From Novosphingobium rosa NBRC 15208 (GTDB lineage Bacteria; Pseudomonadota; Alphaproteobacteria; Sphingomonadales; Sphingomonadaceae), in the NCBI RefSeq assembly GCF_001598555.1, contig NZ_BCZE01000007.1:1-64000 (forward strand): a DNA stretch of 64,000 nucleotides. The letters run 5' to 3'. Shown piece by piece: positions 1 to 9,216 of the stretch (position 1 is the stretch's first letter; each line of letters begins with the position of its first letter). Both the position numbers and the translations under genes were made by a program. A model generated the notes under the pieces. The model made no database searches. It had not been told where the DNA came from and was given only the letters and a program-made list of their open reading frames with translations.

Positions 1-10
1 GGCCCTCGCA
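1..10. repeat. Edge of a dispersed hairpin-ended intergenic repeat
   Basis: The first bases read GGCCCTCGC, which is one arm of the terminal hairpin found in the repeat family described at 11.6, 13.4, 25.2, 26.3, 29.1 and 63.6 kb. The rest of the copy would lie outside the window, so this is only a fragment. It sits just downstream of ubiA, matching the family's preference for gene 3' ends. Confidence 0.4.
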
Positions 11-28
11 TTTTCCCTGCAATCTTCT

Positions 29-961
29 TCAGGCGTTCCCAACCACCCAACAGGCCAAAGCCATCAACAACCCCGCAAACCGGTTCGAGCGGAAGCGGGC
101 CAAGGCTCCGCCACCATCCTCGGGGTTCAACGATAGAGCCTGCCACAACAGATGCGCCGCCACCGGGGCCAGCGCCGCCAGCACCAGCACGTCCGGGCGC
201 AGACGCCAGAAGGCCAGCCCCCAGCCGATCAACGCTACCGCGTAGAAGCCCAGCACGCCCTCGCGGATACGCCCGCCCAGCGACAAGGCCGAGGAGCCGA
301 TGCCGACCAGTACGTCATCCTCGCGGTCCTGGCAGGCGTAGATCGTGTCGTAACCCACGCACCAGCCCCAGCAGCCGAGGTAGAGCAGACCGAGGACATC
401 GAGACGCTCGAAGCCGATCACTTCCACCCAGCCGACGGGGGCGCCCCAAGTGAAGACCAGCCCCAGCCATGCTTGCGGCCAGCCGGTGATGCGCTTCATA
501 AAAGGATAGGCCGCGACCAGCGCCAGCGAGCCCAGTGCCACCAACTGCGCCTGCCAGTGGAGTTGCAGCAGCACGGTGAGGCCGATCAGGCACAGGGCCA
601 GCAACCAGATCCATGCGGCTTTCTTGGAGACGCGTCCGCTGGCGATGGGGCGGGCACGGGTGCGGGCGACCTGCTGGTCGATGTCGACATCGACGATATC
701 GTTGTAGACGCAACCCGCGCCGCGCATCGCCACCGATCCCAGCAGCAGCCATGCGAGCAGGCCCCAGCGTCCGGTCATCAGCGAGGGCATGCCGCCGCCC
801 AGCAGCACGCCCCAGGCGCAGGGCCAGAACAGCAACCACCAGCCGATGGGGCGGTCCAGCCGGGCCAGAGCGGCGTAATCGCGCGCCACAGGGGGCAGGA
901 TCGCCATCAGGCCGCGATGTTCGCTATCGGGCACGGTTTGGGGCTGGATGGGCTGGGTCAT
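29..961 (-). CDS. ubiA: 4-hydroxybenzoate polyprenyltransferase
   Basis: This integral membrane enzyme transfers the polyprenyl side chain to 4-hydroxybenzoate in ubiquinone synthesis. The 310-residue protein has many hydrophobic segments and both Asp-rich motifs of the UbiA family: NDIVDVDID at about residues 87-95 and DTIYACQDREDD at about 205-216, which bind Mg-diphosphate. Its length is normal for UbiA. It is divergently arranged with rsmE, 79 bp apart. UbiA-family enzymes for other quinones share these motifs, but the overall match to the 4-hydroxybenzoate branch (YDTIYACQDREDD) is good. Confidence 0.93.
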   Translation of the reverse strand: MTQPIQPQTVPDSEHRGLMAILPPVARDYAALARLDRPIGWWLLFWPCAWGVLLGGGMPSLMTGRWGLLAWLLLGSVAMRGAGCVYNDIVDVDIDQQVARTRARPIASGRVSKKAAWIWLLALCLIGLTVLLQLHWQAQLVALGSLALVAAYPFMKRITGWPQAWLGLVFTWGAPVGWVEVIGFERLDVLGLLYLGCWGWCVGYDTIYACQDREDDVLVGIGSSALSLGGRIREGVLGFYAVALIGWGLAFWRLRPDVLVLAALAPVAAHLLWQALSLNPEDGGGALARFRSNRFAGLLMALACWVVGNA

Positions 962-1040
962 CTGCGCGGCATATCCCTGCCTTGGTTAGCTCACAAGACC
1001 TGCTCTGGTCTTGGGGCGGCGGCAGCGCTAGGGAAGGCGC

Positions 1041-1811
1041 ATGACTGACCATCTGCCCGCCACCCCCGCCTGGCCTCCGCGCAGCGCGCCGCGTCTTTTC
1101 GTGCCCGGGCCGTTGGCCATGGATGCGCAGGTGGTGATCGAGGGCGCGCAGGCGCATTATCTGGCGCGCGTGATGCGCATGGCCGTGGGCGATGCGGTGA
1201 TCCTGTGCGACGATGCCACCGGCGAATGGGCGGCGCGCGCCACGCATGTCGGCAAGCGCGATCTGGCCGTCACCTGCGAGATCCTGCTGCGTCCGCGTGA
1301 GGATGTGCCCGATTTCACGCTGTGTGCGGCGCTGCTCAAGAAGGACCGCTTCGATCTGGTGCTGGAAAAGGCCTGCGAGCTGGGCGTGGCGCGTATCCAG
1401 CCGGTGCTGACCCGCCGCTGCGTGGCCGACAAGCTCAATCTGGACCGCGCCCGCGCTCTGCTCGCCGAAGCCGCCGAGCAATGCGCCCGCACCGCTTTGC
1501 CCACGCTGGCTGAGCCTATCAAGCTGGACGCCCTGCTGAAAGGATGGGATGCAAACCGCGCCCTGTTCTTCGCCGATGAAACCGGAGGCGCCACCGCCAC
1601 CGCCACCTTCATCGCCAACAAAGGCCCTGCCGCCCTGCTGACCGGCCCCGAGGGCGGCTTCGACGAGGGTGAGCGCGCCGCCATCCGCGCCCTGCCGCAG
1701 GCCCATCCCATCACCCTGGGCCCGCGCATTTTGCGTGGTGAAACAGCCACAATCGCCGCCACCGCATTATGGATGGGGGTAATTGGAGACTGGTCGGTAC
1801 AAAATTCTTGA
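1041..1811 (+). CDS. rsmE: 16S rRNA (uracil1498-N3)-methyltransferase
   Basis: RsmE is a SPOUT-class methyltransferase that methylates N3 of U1498 in 16S rRNA. The 256-residue protein has the N-terminal PUA-like part (RLFVPGPL... HYLARVMRM) and the C-terminal knotted SPOUT signature, LTGPEGGFDEGE followed by LGPRILRGETA, which forms the SAM-binding trefoil knot. Its length is typical. The start is ATG. It lies upstream of gshA in the same direction with a gap of about 120 bp, an order often seen in sphingomonads. Confidence 0.93.
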   Translation: MTDHLPATPAWPPRSAPRLFVPGPLAMDAQVVIEGAQAHYLARVMRMAVGDAVILCDDATGEWAARATHVGKRDLAVTCEILLRPREDVPDFTLCAALLKKDRFDLVLEKACELGVARIQPVLTRRCVADKLNLDRARALLAEAAEQCARTALPTLAEPIKLDALLKGWDANRALFFADETGGATATATFIANKGPAALLTGPEGGFDEGERAAIRALPQAHPITLGPRILRGETATIAATALWMGVIGDWSVQNS

Positions 1812-1930
1812 TTTTCTCCCGCAAATGCTCAAACGCGCTGGCCGCGGGGGTTCACCCCGTCATTTAGCGCTGGCTTGGGTGGGGGCTGTGCCCTAACACT
1901 CGCCGGCATTCAGCGGTGGACGAATTAGGC

Positions 1931-3304
1931 ATGAGCACCAAGGAAGTTTCGGATCGCGTCGATCCGCTCATCACCACGCGCGAGCAGCTGATCGCGCCGA
2001 TGGCGGGCGGCGAAAAGCCGCGTGAGCGCTGGCGCATCGGCACCGAGCACGAGAAATTCGTCTATCGCACCGCCGACCATCGCGCGCCCTCCTATGATGA
2101 ACCCGACGGCATCCGCGACATGCTGGTGGCGCTGGGCCAGTTCGGCTGGGAGCCGATCATGGAAGGCGGCAACATCATTGCGCTGAAGGGCAAGGATGGC
2201 AATGTCAGCCTTGAGCCTGCGGGGCAGCTGGAGCTGTCTGGCGCGCCGCTGGTCAATCTGCACGAGACCTGCGCCGAAAGCGCGCGCCATGTTCGCCAGG
2301 TGAAAGCCATCGGCGAGAAGACCGGCACCGGCTTCCTGGGCTTGGGCCTCTGGCCCGACAAGACCCGCGAAGAGCTGCCGATCATGCCCAAGGGCCGCTA
2401 CGAGATCATGCTGCGCCATATGCCGCGCGTGGGCTCGATGGGGCTGGACATGATGCTGCGCACCTGCACCATCCAGACCAATCTGGATTACAGCAGCGAA
2501 GCCGATATGGTGCAGAAGTTCCGCGTGTCGCTGGCCTTGCAGCCGCTGGCCACCGCGCTTTTCGCCAATTCGCCCTTCCTTGAGGGCAAGCCCAACGGCT
2601 ATCTTTCCTATCGCAGCCATATCTGGTCGGACACCGATCCGGCGCGCACCGGCATGCTGCCTTTCGTGTTCGAGGACGGCTTCGGTTACGAGCGTTACGT
2701 CGACTATATGCTCGATGTGCCGATGTATTTCGTCTTCCGCGATGGGAAATACATCGATGCGGCGGGCCTTTCCTTCCGCGATTTCCTTGCAGGCAAGCTC
2801 TCGGCCCTGCCCGGCGAGTTGCCGCGCGAGAGCGACTGGGTCGATCACCTCTCCACCGCCTTCCCCGAGGTTCGCCTGAAGAGCTTCCTCGAAATGCGCG
2901 GCGCCGATGGCGGGCCGACCGACCGGATCTGCGCCCTGCCCGCTCTGTGGGTGGGCCTGCTTTACGATCAGTCGGCGCTGGATGCAGCTTGGGATCTGGT
3001 CAAGGGCTGGGATATGGAAGGGCGCGAAGCGCTGCGTTCCAGCGTGCCCAGGCTGGCGCTGGACGCCCCCCTGCCGGGCGGCGGCACGCTGAAGGACATC
3101 GCCCGCGAGGTGCTGGATATTGCCCGCAGCGGCCTGCGCGCCCGCGCCCAGAAGAACGCCATCGGCGACGATGAAACCGGCTTCCTGGCCCCGCTGGACG
3201 AGGTGGTCGCCACCGGCAAGGTTCCGGCCCAGCGCCTGCTCGACCTGTACCATGGCGAATGGAACGGCGACCTGTCGCGCATCTATGATGTGAAGAGCTT
3301 CTGA
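1931..3304 (+). CDS. gshA: Glutamate-cysteine ligase, class 2 (plant/alphaproteobacterial type)
   Basis: This enzyme catalyses the ATP-dependent first step of glutathione synthesis. The 457-residue protein shows the class 2 GCL features: RIGTEHEKFVY near residue 40, MEGGNIIALKGKDGNVSLEPAGQ near 85 and MLRTCTIQTNLDY near 180. A GTG start 15 bp upstream (1916) is possible; ATG 1931 is preferred because the protein then begins MSTKEVSD, as related proteins do. Neither start has a strong Shine-Dalgarno. The stop is 5 bp from the next gene's ATG, so the two may be co-transcribed. Confidence 0.93.
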   Translation: MSTKEVSDRVDPLITTREQLIAPMAGGEKPRERWRIGTEHEKFVYRTADHRAPSYDEPDGIRDMLVALGQFGWEPIMEGGNIIALKGKDGNVSLEPAGQLELSGAPLVNLHETCAESARHVRQVKAIGEKTGTGFLGLGLWPDKTREELPIMPKGRYEIMLRHMPRVGSMGLDMMLRTCTIQTNLDYSSEADMVQKFRVSLALQPLATALFANSPFLEGKPNGYLSYRSHIWSDTDPARTGMLPFVFEDGFGYERYVDYMLDVPMYFVFRDGKYIDAAGLSFRDFLAGKLSALPGELPRESDWVDHLSTAFPEVRLKSFLEMRGADGGPTDRICALPALWVGLLYDQSALDAAWDLVKGWDMEGREALRSSVPRLALDAPLPGGGTLKDIAREVLDIARSGLRARAQKNAIGDDETGFLAPLDEVVATGKVPAQRLLDLYHGEWNGDLSRIYDVKSF

Positions 3305-3309
3305 TCCCC

Positions 3310-4074
3310 ATGCGCAAAGGCATCATCCTCGCCTCTTTCATGCTGGTGGCTTGCGGGCCGTCCTCGTGCCATCTGTTCGGCCCCTCTCCCGAGGAAGTGG
3401 CCAAGCAGAAGGCGCAGGCCCGCGCGCTGGCCGACAAAGAAGCGATCCGCGCCTGCGAAACCCGCAACACGCAGGCCACGCAGGGCAATGCCGATCAGAT
3501 CACCCAGCAGCAGACCATCATCAAGACCACGCTGGACAAGGTGACGGAAGGCAACAACGATCCCCAGAACCCGCGCGCGCTGGACTGGAGCATCGAGATC
3601 GCCGCGCTGGACGCCACAGGCTGGCGCTGGACCGAAACCAGCAGCATCACCAGCCAGCAGCCCGCTTTCCTTGGCACGGACACGCATCAGACCGGCAGCA
3701 CGCTGACCTACAGCCTGTCACCAGCCGACCTGCAACCCTCGTTGACGATCGTGCCGCATGATGATGGCACGGCGGCGCTGCGCTTCTATTGCAAGACCAG
3801 CGGCTGCGTGCATCTGGTGGGGGCGACCAAGCAGGACAATTCCAGCACCGCGCCGTTCAGCGGCAGTTCCAGCAAATCCGGCACGCTGTCGCAGAGCGTC
3901 AATTCCAACGACTGGCTGCTCTCCACCCGCACCCGCGCCGAAGGGCTGAAGGTGGCGGTGGAGAAGCTGCTTTCGCTCTATGACGCCAAGCCGCTGGTCT
4001 GCCGCAACCCCGATGGCACGCCGGGGCCCGATGCCCCGCTGCTGCCCCAAGCGGCAGCATCCTCCGCCGAATAA
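3310..4074 (+). CDS. Unknown lipoprotein
   Basis: I do not recognise the family. The 254-residue product begins with a short hydrophobic signal followed by LVAC-G at residues 12-16, a lipobox, so a diacylated envelope lipoprotein is likely. A charged, probably helical segment (EEVAKQKAQARALADKEA) follows at about 28-45, then a Ser/Thr-rich domain without catalytic motifs that I can see. It starts 5 bp after gshA and converges with the ICMT-like gene, the two stop codons being directly adjacent. Confidence 0.7.
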   Translation: MRKGIILASFMLVACGPSSCHLFGPSPEEVAKQKAQARALADKEAIRACETRNTQATQGNADQITQQQTIIKTTLDKVTEGNNDPQNPRALDWSIEIAALDATGWRWTETSSITSQQPAFLGTDTHQTGSTLTYSLSPADLQPSLTIVPHDDGTAALRFYCKTSGCVHLVGATKQDNSSTAPFSGSSSKSGTLSQSVNSNDWLLSTRTRAEGLKVAVEKLLSLYDAKPLVCRNPDGTPGPDAPLLPQAAASSAE

Positions 4075-5388
4075 TCAGTCGAACAGCCAGCGCTGGAACC
4101 TGCCTATCGCGCGGGTGATCGGCGCATGGCGCTGCGCCCAGTCCGAATAGGCGCGGTATTTGGGGTCTTCCTGCGCCAGATGGCGCGCCTCGGTCACGCC
4201 GCGCCACCAGTAGACACCGCTGACCGCCGCCAGAATCACCGTGTTGCGAATGGTGTCAGACCATTGATGCGTGGTGGCCAGAAACGGCAGCGTCGAGGAC
4301 CACCAGAACAGATTTTTCGAGACATAGGCCGGATGGCGCGTCAGGCGGTAGGGGCCGTGGGTCAGCACGCCGCGATAGGTCAGGTTGGAGAAACGCAGAC
4401 CGAACGCCATGGTCGCCCAGGCATAGATCGCCACCAGCAACACCAGCCATGCTCCCCAGATCCACAACAGCGCGGGATAATCGGCCAGCCAATGACTCCA
4501 GTCGGCGGTGGCGGGATGGTAATCGAGCGGGCCGCCCTCGGCCATCAGCGTGAAGGGCGGATAGCAGATCAGCGCCGCCAGCCAGCCGTCGAGGAAGGGA
4601 TTGGCGCTGCGGATCTGTGCATCAAGAGGTCGCATCGTCAGCAGATAGCCCAGAGTGCCGATCTGCGCATCCACCACGAAGAGCGCCAGCGCCAAGCCGT
4701 TGGTCAGCGCGACTGGCCCCTGCCAGCCCTGCCAGTTCACCAGATCGGCAAAGTTGCCCGGCAGGATCGAGAGCATGAAGGCCGTGAAAAAGCCCTTCAC
4801 CGCCCAGCTGCGCAGATAGCGCAGCACATGGGGGCCATCCCAGCCCTCACGCCCCAGCAGCATGGCGCCGAAGTGCCATGCGCCATCATGGCGCTCCACC
4901 AGCACGCGCTCCAGCCACAATACATAGGGGATGGAGAGCAAGGCCAGCGGCACCACCGCCGCGCCCAGCAGCTGGATCGCGAAGAGATAGCTGCCCTGCC
5001 AGTAATAGCGCTCCAGCACATAGAAGGCGCCGATCATCGCCCATGTCGCCCACAGGCCCAGCAACTTGACCCAGGCCGCTGAGAATCCGTCGCGCCAGGG
5101 GCGCGGGCCGGACCAGTCCAGACCTGTCGAAGCGCGGCGATGCACCTTGTCGACCAGCACCGACCACAGAACCATCGGCAGACCGCAGGCCAGCACGCCC
5201 GTCAGCGCGGCATAGGGCCCGGAGAGCGGCAGGCGCGGCCCGGGAAGGTTCAGCAGATCGGCCACCTGCGCCCAGTTGCGGCAGATCAGCACCCAGCAGG
5301 CAAGGCCAACCAGCCCCACCCAACCGACAGCGCCCGACACATCGCTGGCCGGGCGCTCAAGGGTTTTATGCTGTGCTGTCTCGCTCAT
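4075..5388 (-). CDS. ICMT/PEMT-like integral membrane methyltransferase
   Basis: The 437-residue protein is a multi-spanning membrane protein. Near its C-terminus (about residues 340-365) it carries the GPYRLTRHPAYVSKNLFWW motif of the isoprenylcysteine carboxyl methyltransferase / phospholipid methyltransferase fold, followed by the EARHLAQEDPKYRAY element. These parts bind S-adenosylmethionine. The long N-terminal half is an extra set of transmembrane helices beyond the minimal family core. The substrate cannot be told from the sequence. It is a single gene, convergent with the lipoprotein gene. Confidence 0.75.
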   Translation of the reverse strand: MSETAQHKTLERPASDVSGAVGWVGLVGLACWVLICRNWAQVADLLNLPGPRLPLSGPYAALTGVLACGLPMVLWSVLVDKVHRRASTGLDWSGPRPWRDGFSAAWVKLLGLWATWAMIGAFYVLERYYWQGSYLFAIQLLGAAVVPLALLSIPYVLWLERVLVERHDGAWHFGAMLLGREGWDGPHVLRYLRSWAVKGFFTAFMLSILPGNFADLVNWQGWQGPVALTNGLALALFVVDAQIGTLGYLLTMRPLDAQIRSANPFLDGWLAALICYPPFTLMAEGGPLDYHPATADWSHWLADYPALLWIWGAWLVLLVAIYAWATMAFGLRFSNLTYRGVLTHGPYRLTRHPAYVSKNLFWWSSTLPFLATTHQWSDTIRNTVILAAVSGVYWWRGVTEARHLAQEDPKYRAYSDWAQRHAPITRAIGRFQRWLFD

Positions 5389-5430
5389 CCCGCCGTCCTT
5401 AGGGCCGCCACGGTTAAGAGCGAGATAAGC

Positions 5431-6843
5431 TTACTTCAGCGCCGTGATCTTGCCGCTGTCCTCGATCACATAGAGCGTCGATCCGGCGACCACAGGGGCC
5501 AGCGAGATCGGCGTCTTGAACTTCATATAGCGCTTGGCCAGACCGTCCATCACCGAAACGGTGAAAAGCGCGCCTTCCGAATTGGCCACCCACAGCTGAT
5601 CGCCCGCCAGCACCGGGCCGGTCCAGAAGATCGCGCCCGCCTTCTTCTCGGCATTGTGATAGCGGTCCAGCTGGGCGATCCAGCGCACTTTGCCGTTGCT
5701 GCGCGCGATGCACAGCAGGCGGTCATCGTCGGTCAACGTGAAGATCCAGTCGCCCGAAATCGCCGGGGTGGAAATGCCCGCCACATTCAGCTCCCACACG
5801 CGCTGCCCGGTGAGCAGATCGTAGGAGGCCATGCGCCCGCCCTGACCCAGCGCGAAGACGCGGCCACGGTCGATGATCGGCGCGGCATCGATGTCGGTCA
5901 GCACGCCCACGCTGGTCGAGAGCGAGGTGCGCGACAGGGCGTCGGACCACAGCTGGCGACCGTTCTCATAGCGGTAGGCCACCAGCTCGCCGGTGGAGAA
6001 GCCCGCCACCACCGAGCCCTGGCCCGCCGCCGGAGCGCCCACGCCGAACACGCCGGTCTGGCCCAGCGAGGCGGCTTCCTGCCACAGTTCGCTGCCATCG
6101 TCGGCGTTGAGCGCATGAATCTCGTTGTTCTGGGTCATCACGAAGACGGTGCCGAAGGCCACCGTGGGGCTGCCGCGCAGCGGGCCCGCAGGCTTCACCT
6201 TCCAGACCTGCTTGCCGGTGGCGGCGTCCAGCGCGGCCACATCGCCAAGGCCCGTGGTCACATAGACGCGCCCGCCATCGACGCTGGCGCCACCGCCGAA
6301 CACGGCCTGACCCAGCATGCCCGCCACATCGAAGCTGGCGGTCCATTTGCCCGCGCCCGTCTTGGCGTCGAAGGCGTGCAGAATACCGCCGGTGTCGAAC
6401 ATGAACAGCAGCCCGCCCGAAACGACCGGCGCGGCGGCCAGACGCTGGCGCGGATTGCTGCCCGCCACTTCGGCGGTCCAGACTTCCTTGGGGGCCTTGG
6501 CCAGCGCCAGATTGCCCGAAGCCTTGTTGGCCGAGCCGCCCGGCTGCGACCAATCGGCATTTTCCTCGGCGGTGGGCACCACGACAGCCATGTTGGCGAT
6601 GTCATTGTCGACCTTGTTGGCCGATTCGATGCGGCTGAGGATCGGAATGCGATTGCCGTTGGTGGGCGTGGGGCGCTTGCCGTGCTTCTTCTTTTTCACG
6701 GGCTTGGAGGCATCGGTGTCGGACACCGAGCTGACATCATGCTTGCCCGCATGGCCACATGCCGCCAGCGACACGGCCAGCGCCAGACCAAGGGCGCCGC
6801 GCATCAGCGAAATCGGCGTGCGGCGGGAAACGGAAGGCGTCAT
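5431..6843 (-). CDS. bamB: Outer membrane assembly lipoprotein BamB
   Basis: BamB is the beta-propeller lipoprotein of the BAM complex that helps insert outer membrane proteins. The 470-residue product has a lipobox (VSLAAC) near residue 29, then repeated PQQ-like blades such as VYVTTGLGDVAALDAATGKQVW and ELVAYRYENGRQLW. The ATG at 6843 is chosen over the upstream in-frame GTG (6876) because an AGAGGA ribosome-binding site precedes it by about 10 bp. The upstream gene's stop lies 30 bp away, so the pair forms an operon equivalent to yfgM-bamB of enterobacteria. Here der, which follows in E. coli, is about 20 kb away. Confidence 0.92.
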   Translation of the reverse strand: MTPSVSRRTPISLMRGALGLALAVSLAACGHAGKHDVSSVSDTDASKPVKKKKHGKRPTPTNGNRIPILSRIESANKVDNDIANMAVVVPTAEENADWSQPGGSANKASGNLALAKAPKEVWTAEVAGSNPRQRLAAAPVVSGGLLFMFDTGGILHAFDAKTGAGKWTASFDVAGMLGQAVFGGGASVDGGRVYVTTGLGDVAALDAATGKQVWKVKPAGPLRGSPTVAFGTVFVMTQNNEIHALNADDGSELWQEAASLGQTGVFGVGAPAAGQGSVVAGFSTGELVAYRYENGRQLWSDALSRTSLSTSVGVLTDIDAAPIIDRGRVFALGQGGRMASYDLLTGQRVWELNVAGISTPAISGDWIFTLTDDDRLLCIARSNGKVRWIAQLDRYHNAEKKAGAIFWTGPVLAGDQLWVANSEGALFTVSVMDGLAKRYMKFKTPISLAPVVAGSTLYVIEDSGKITALK

Positions 6844-6872
6844 GCGCAGGAAATCCTCTTTCAAATCCGATA

Positions 6873-7901
6873 TCACGGCTGAGCCGGAGCAGGTGCGGCA
6901 GGCGCGGGAGCAGCGGTGATGGGCGCCGCAAGACCGGGCGCCAAAGTCGCCTTGGCAGGCTTGGCGGGCGCAGGCGGCGACACAGCAACAGGGCCGGCAA
7001 CCATCGGGGGCGCGGAAGCATGGCGTGCGGACGCTTCACCACGCGGCGCGGCGCCAGCGGGCGCGGCTCCGGCAGGCGCGGCAGCGGGTGCGGGGCCAAC
7101 CGGCGCGGGACCAGCCGCAGGACCAGGGCCAGCCGCAGGTCCGGGAGCGGCGGGCGCTTCCTCGGGCGCGCGGGCGATATCGTCGATGGTGTCGAAGCCC
7201 AGCAGGCCCGCCAGCTGGCGCGTGCGCGCCTTGAGCGTCTCGGGCGTGTCCTTGTCCTTGGCGATTTCGCGCAGCAGGGTTCCGGCCTGATCGGGCTTGT
7301 TCAGCTTGAGATAGGCCAGCGCCGCCAGCTCGCCCGCCGGGCCGAACCACGGATTGCCGGGCACGGCCAGCGGCTTCAGGCGCTCCAGCGCCTTGTCCGG
7401 GCCGATGGTGTCGAAACCGGCGGCCACGCCGCGCAGGGTCGCCAGATCGCGCATGGGCTGGGGCGCGGCCGTGTCGGCAGAGACCGCGTCATACAGCTTC
7501 ACCGCATCGGCGGGCTTGTTCTGCTGCAGGGCGATGCCCGCCTGAATCAGCCTGGCCAGCGCGGCGCTGCCCGCCGCATCGCCCTTGGCGATGGCGTCGA
7601 GGCTGGCGGTGGCAAGATCGATGCGGCCGCCCTCGATCTGGTCGATGGCACGGGTGATGGCGATGCCGCGTTCCTCGGCCTCGGCCTGCTTGTGATGGTT
7701 CCACCACAGGCCCCCGCCCAGCGCGCCCAGAGCCGCAACCACGGCGATTCCCGCAGGCAGGCCCCAGCGCTTGAAGGCGGACTTCATCTGGTCCTCGCGC
7801 AGCGCCTCATCCACCTCGCGCATGAAGGCATCGGTCTGCGCCGCATCGCGCGCGGCCAGCTGATCGGCTCTCGACGGGGGAGTGGTGGGACGCAGGGCCA
7901 A
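6873..7901 (-). CDS. YfgM-like membrane-anchored TPR protein
   Basis: The 342-residue protein has one transmembrane segment (about residues 46-66, LPAGIAVVAALGALGGGLWW). TPR-like helical repeats follow outside the cytoplasm, ending in a Pro/Ala/Gly-rich tail. This is the layout of YfgM/TPR_21 proteins, which act as periplasmic chaperones near the Sec translocon and are usually encoded next to bamB, as here. TTG at 7901 is chosen as start because it gives the N-terminus ALRPTTPP that fits the family; a longer TTG start at 7946 is possible. The low-complexity tail (about 260-342) is likely disordered. Confidence 0.78.
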   Translation of the reverse strand: MALRPTTPPSRADQLAARDAAQTDAFMREVDEALREDQMKSAFKRWGLPAGIAVVAALGALGGGLWWNHHKQAEAEERGIAITRAIDQIEGGRIDLATASLDAIAKGDAAGSAALARLIQAGIALQQNKPADAVKLYDAVSADTAAPQPMRDLATLRGVAAGFDTIGPDKALERLKPLAVPGNPWFGPAGELAALAYLKLNKPDQAGTLLREIAKDKDTPETLKARTRQLAGLLGFDTIDDIARAPEEAPAAPGPAAGPGPAAGPAPVGPAPAAAPAGAAPAGAAPRGEASARHASAPPMVAGPVAVSPPAPAKPAKATLAPGLAAPITAAPAPAAPAPAQP

Positions 7902-8077
7902 GACAATTCGCTTTCTCTGGACGTGGTACGCAGGGTCCGGCGGCAAGAAAGCCGGACATCAGCGGGGGTGTTTAGCGGATGGGCCGCGCTTTTCAATGTC
8001 TATGCTTGGTTTCCCCCGGCCCGTTTCGGGCTTTCACGCCTCTTCAAGCCGATGCTGCCTGAAGAGGCGCCGAACAC

Positions 8078-9211
8078 TCAGGGAAAAGCCCTGCCCCCCA
8101 GCGCCGCGCTGTAGGTGTCGCGATAGGCTTCCAGCATGGTGGCGGAATCATATTCGGCCCGCGCCCGCGCGCGATTGGCCGCGCCGATGCGGCTGCGCAG
8201 CGCCTCATCCTGAGCGAGCCGGGCGATGGCATCGCCCAAAGCCTCGTCACTGGCGGGCACGATGCAGGGCTGGTTTTCCAGCGACACCATCGCCCGCACA
8301 TCGCCGACATCGGTGGCCGCCACCGGCAAACCCGCCGCCATGGCCTCCACCACGCTGATCGGGAACTGCTCGCTGTCGGACGAGAGGGCGAAGAGATCGA
8401 ACAGCCCCACCACCTTCGCGGGATCGGCGGCATGGCCGGGCAGATGGACGCGGTGGCCGAGTTTGGCCGCCATGGCTTCGGCGCGGATGGCCTCACGCTC
8501 GGGGCCCTCGCCGAGGATCACCAGATGCCAGTTATCAGGCAAAGTGGCGAAGGCGCGCACCAGTCGCGGCAGGTTCTTCACCGGACGCAGGCCCGCCAGC
8601 GTACCCAACCACATCTCACCGGGGCGCTTGATCAGGCGCGACAGGGCATCGGCTTTGGGCTTGCGGCCATAGGCGGCAGTGTCGATGCCATTGACGATAC
8701 GGCGCAATTTGCCCGGCGGCTGGTGCCATTCGGTGACGGCAATCGCCTCCAGCCGCTGCGAGGGGACCACCAGCGCCTTGGCCCGGCCCAGCGCGATGCG
8801 GCGATACCAGTTGCGCGCGGGCTTGCGCCGCTCGACCTCATCCTGATTGAAGCCATCCTCGTGATGGACCAGCGGCGGCAGGCGCAGCACATCGCCGAAC
8901 AGCGTATGCGCCAGCACGGCATCCATCGCGCCGAAATTATAGGTCAGCACCAGATCATAGGGCGCCATGGCCTTGGCCAGCGCCATCAGCCGTCCCGGCG
9001 TGGGCTTGCCCTGAAGCGCGGGAAAATCCGGCGCCAGATCGACATGCAGCCCCGGCTGAAGCCGCGCCGCCGCGCCCATCGCCCCCGGCACGCCCGAGAC
9101 CACGCTGTGATGCAGATCAGGCCCGAAGGCGTTCATCAGCTGGACGCAGCGCAGCTCCTTCCCGCCCGGATCGAAGCTGGAATGGAGATGCAGAACTTTC
9201 AAACCGCTCAT
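8078..9211 (-). CDS. Glycosyltransferase, GT4-like
   Basis: The 377-residue protein has a GT-B fold: an N-terminal acceptor half beginning VLHLHSSFDPGGKE, and a C-terminal nucleotide-sugar half with ILGEGPEREAI at about residue 235 and the SSDSEQFPISVVEAMAAGLPVAATDVG signature at about 280-305, which contains the E-x7-E catalytic/nucleotide-binding motif of GT4 enzymes. It likely adds a sugar to an envelope glycan, but the substrate is unknown. It starts 5 bp after the alpha/beta hydrolase gene, so the two are probably one operon. Confidence 0.85.
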   Translation of the reverse strand: MSGLKVLHLHSSFDPGGKELRCVQLMNAFGPDLHHSVVSGVPGAMGAAARLQPGLHVDLAPDFPALQGKPTPGRLMALAKAMAPYDLVLTYNFGAMDAVLAHTLFGDVLRLPPLVHHEDGFNQDEVERRKPARNWYRRIALGRAKALVVPSQRLEAIAVTEWHQPPGKLRRIVNGIDTAAYGRKPKADALSRLIKRPGEMWLGTLAGLRPVKNLPRLVRAFATLPDNWHLVILGEGPEREAIRAEAMAAKLGHRVHLPGHAADPAKVVGLFDLFALSSDSEQFPISVVEAMAAGLPVAATDVGDVRAMVSLENQPCIVPASDEALGDAIARLAQDEALRSRIGAANRARARAEYDSATMLEAYRDTYSAALGGRAFP

Positions 9212-9216
9212 CCAGG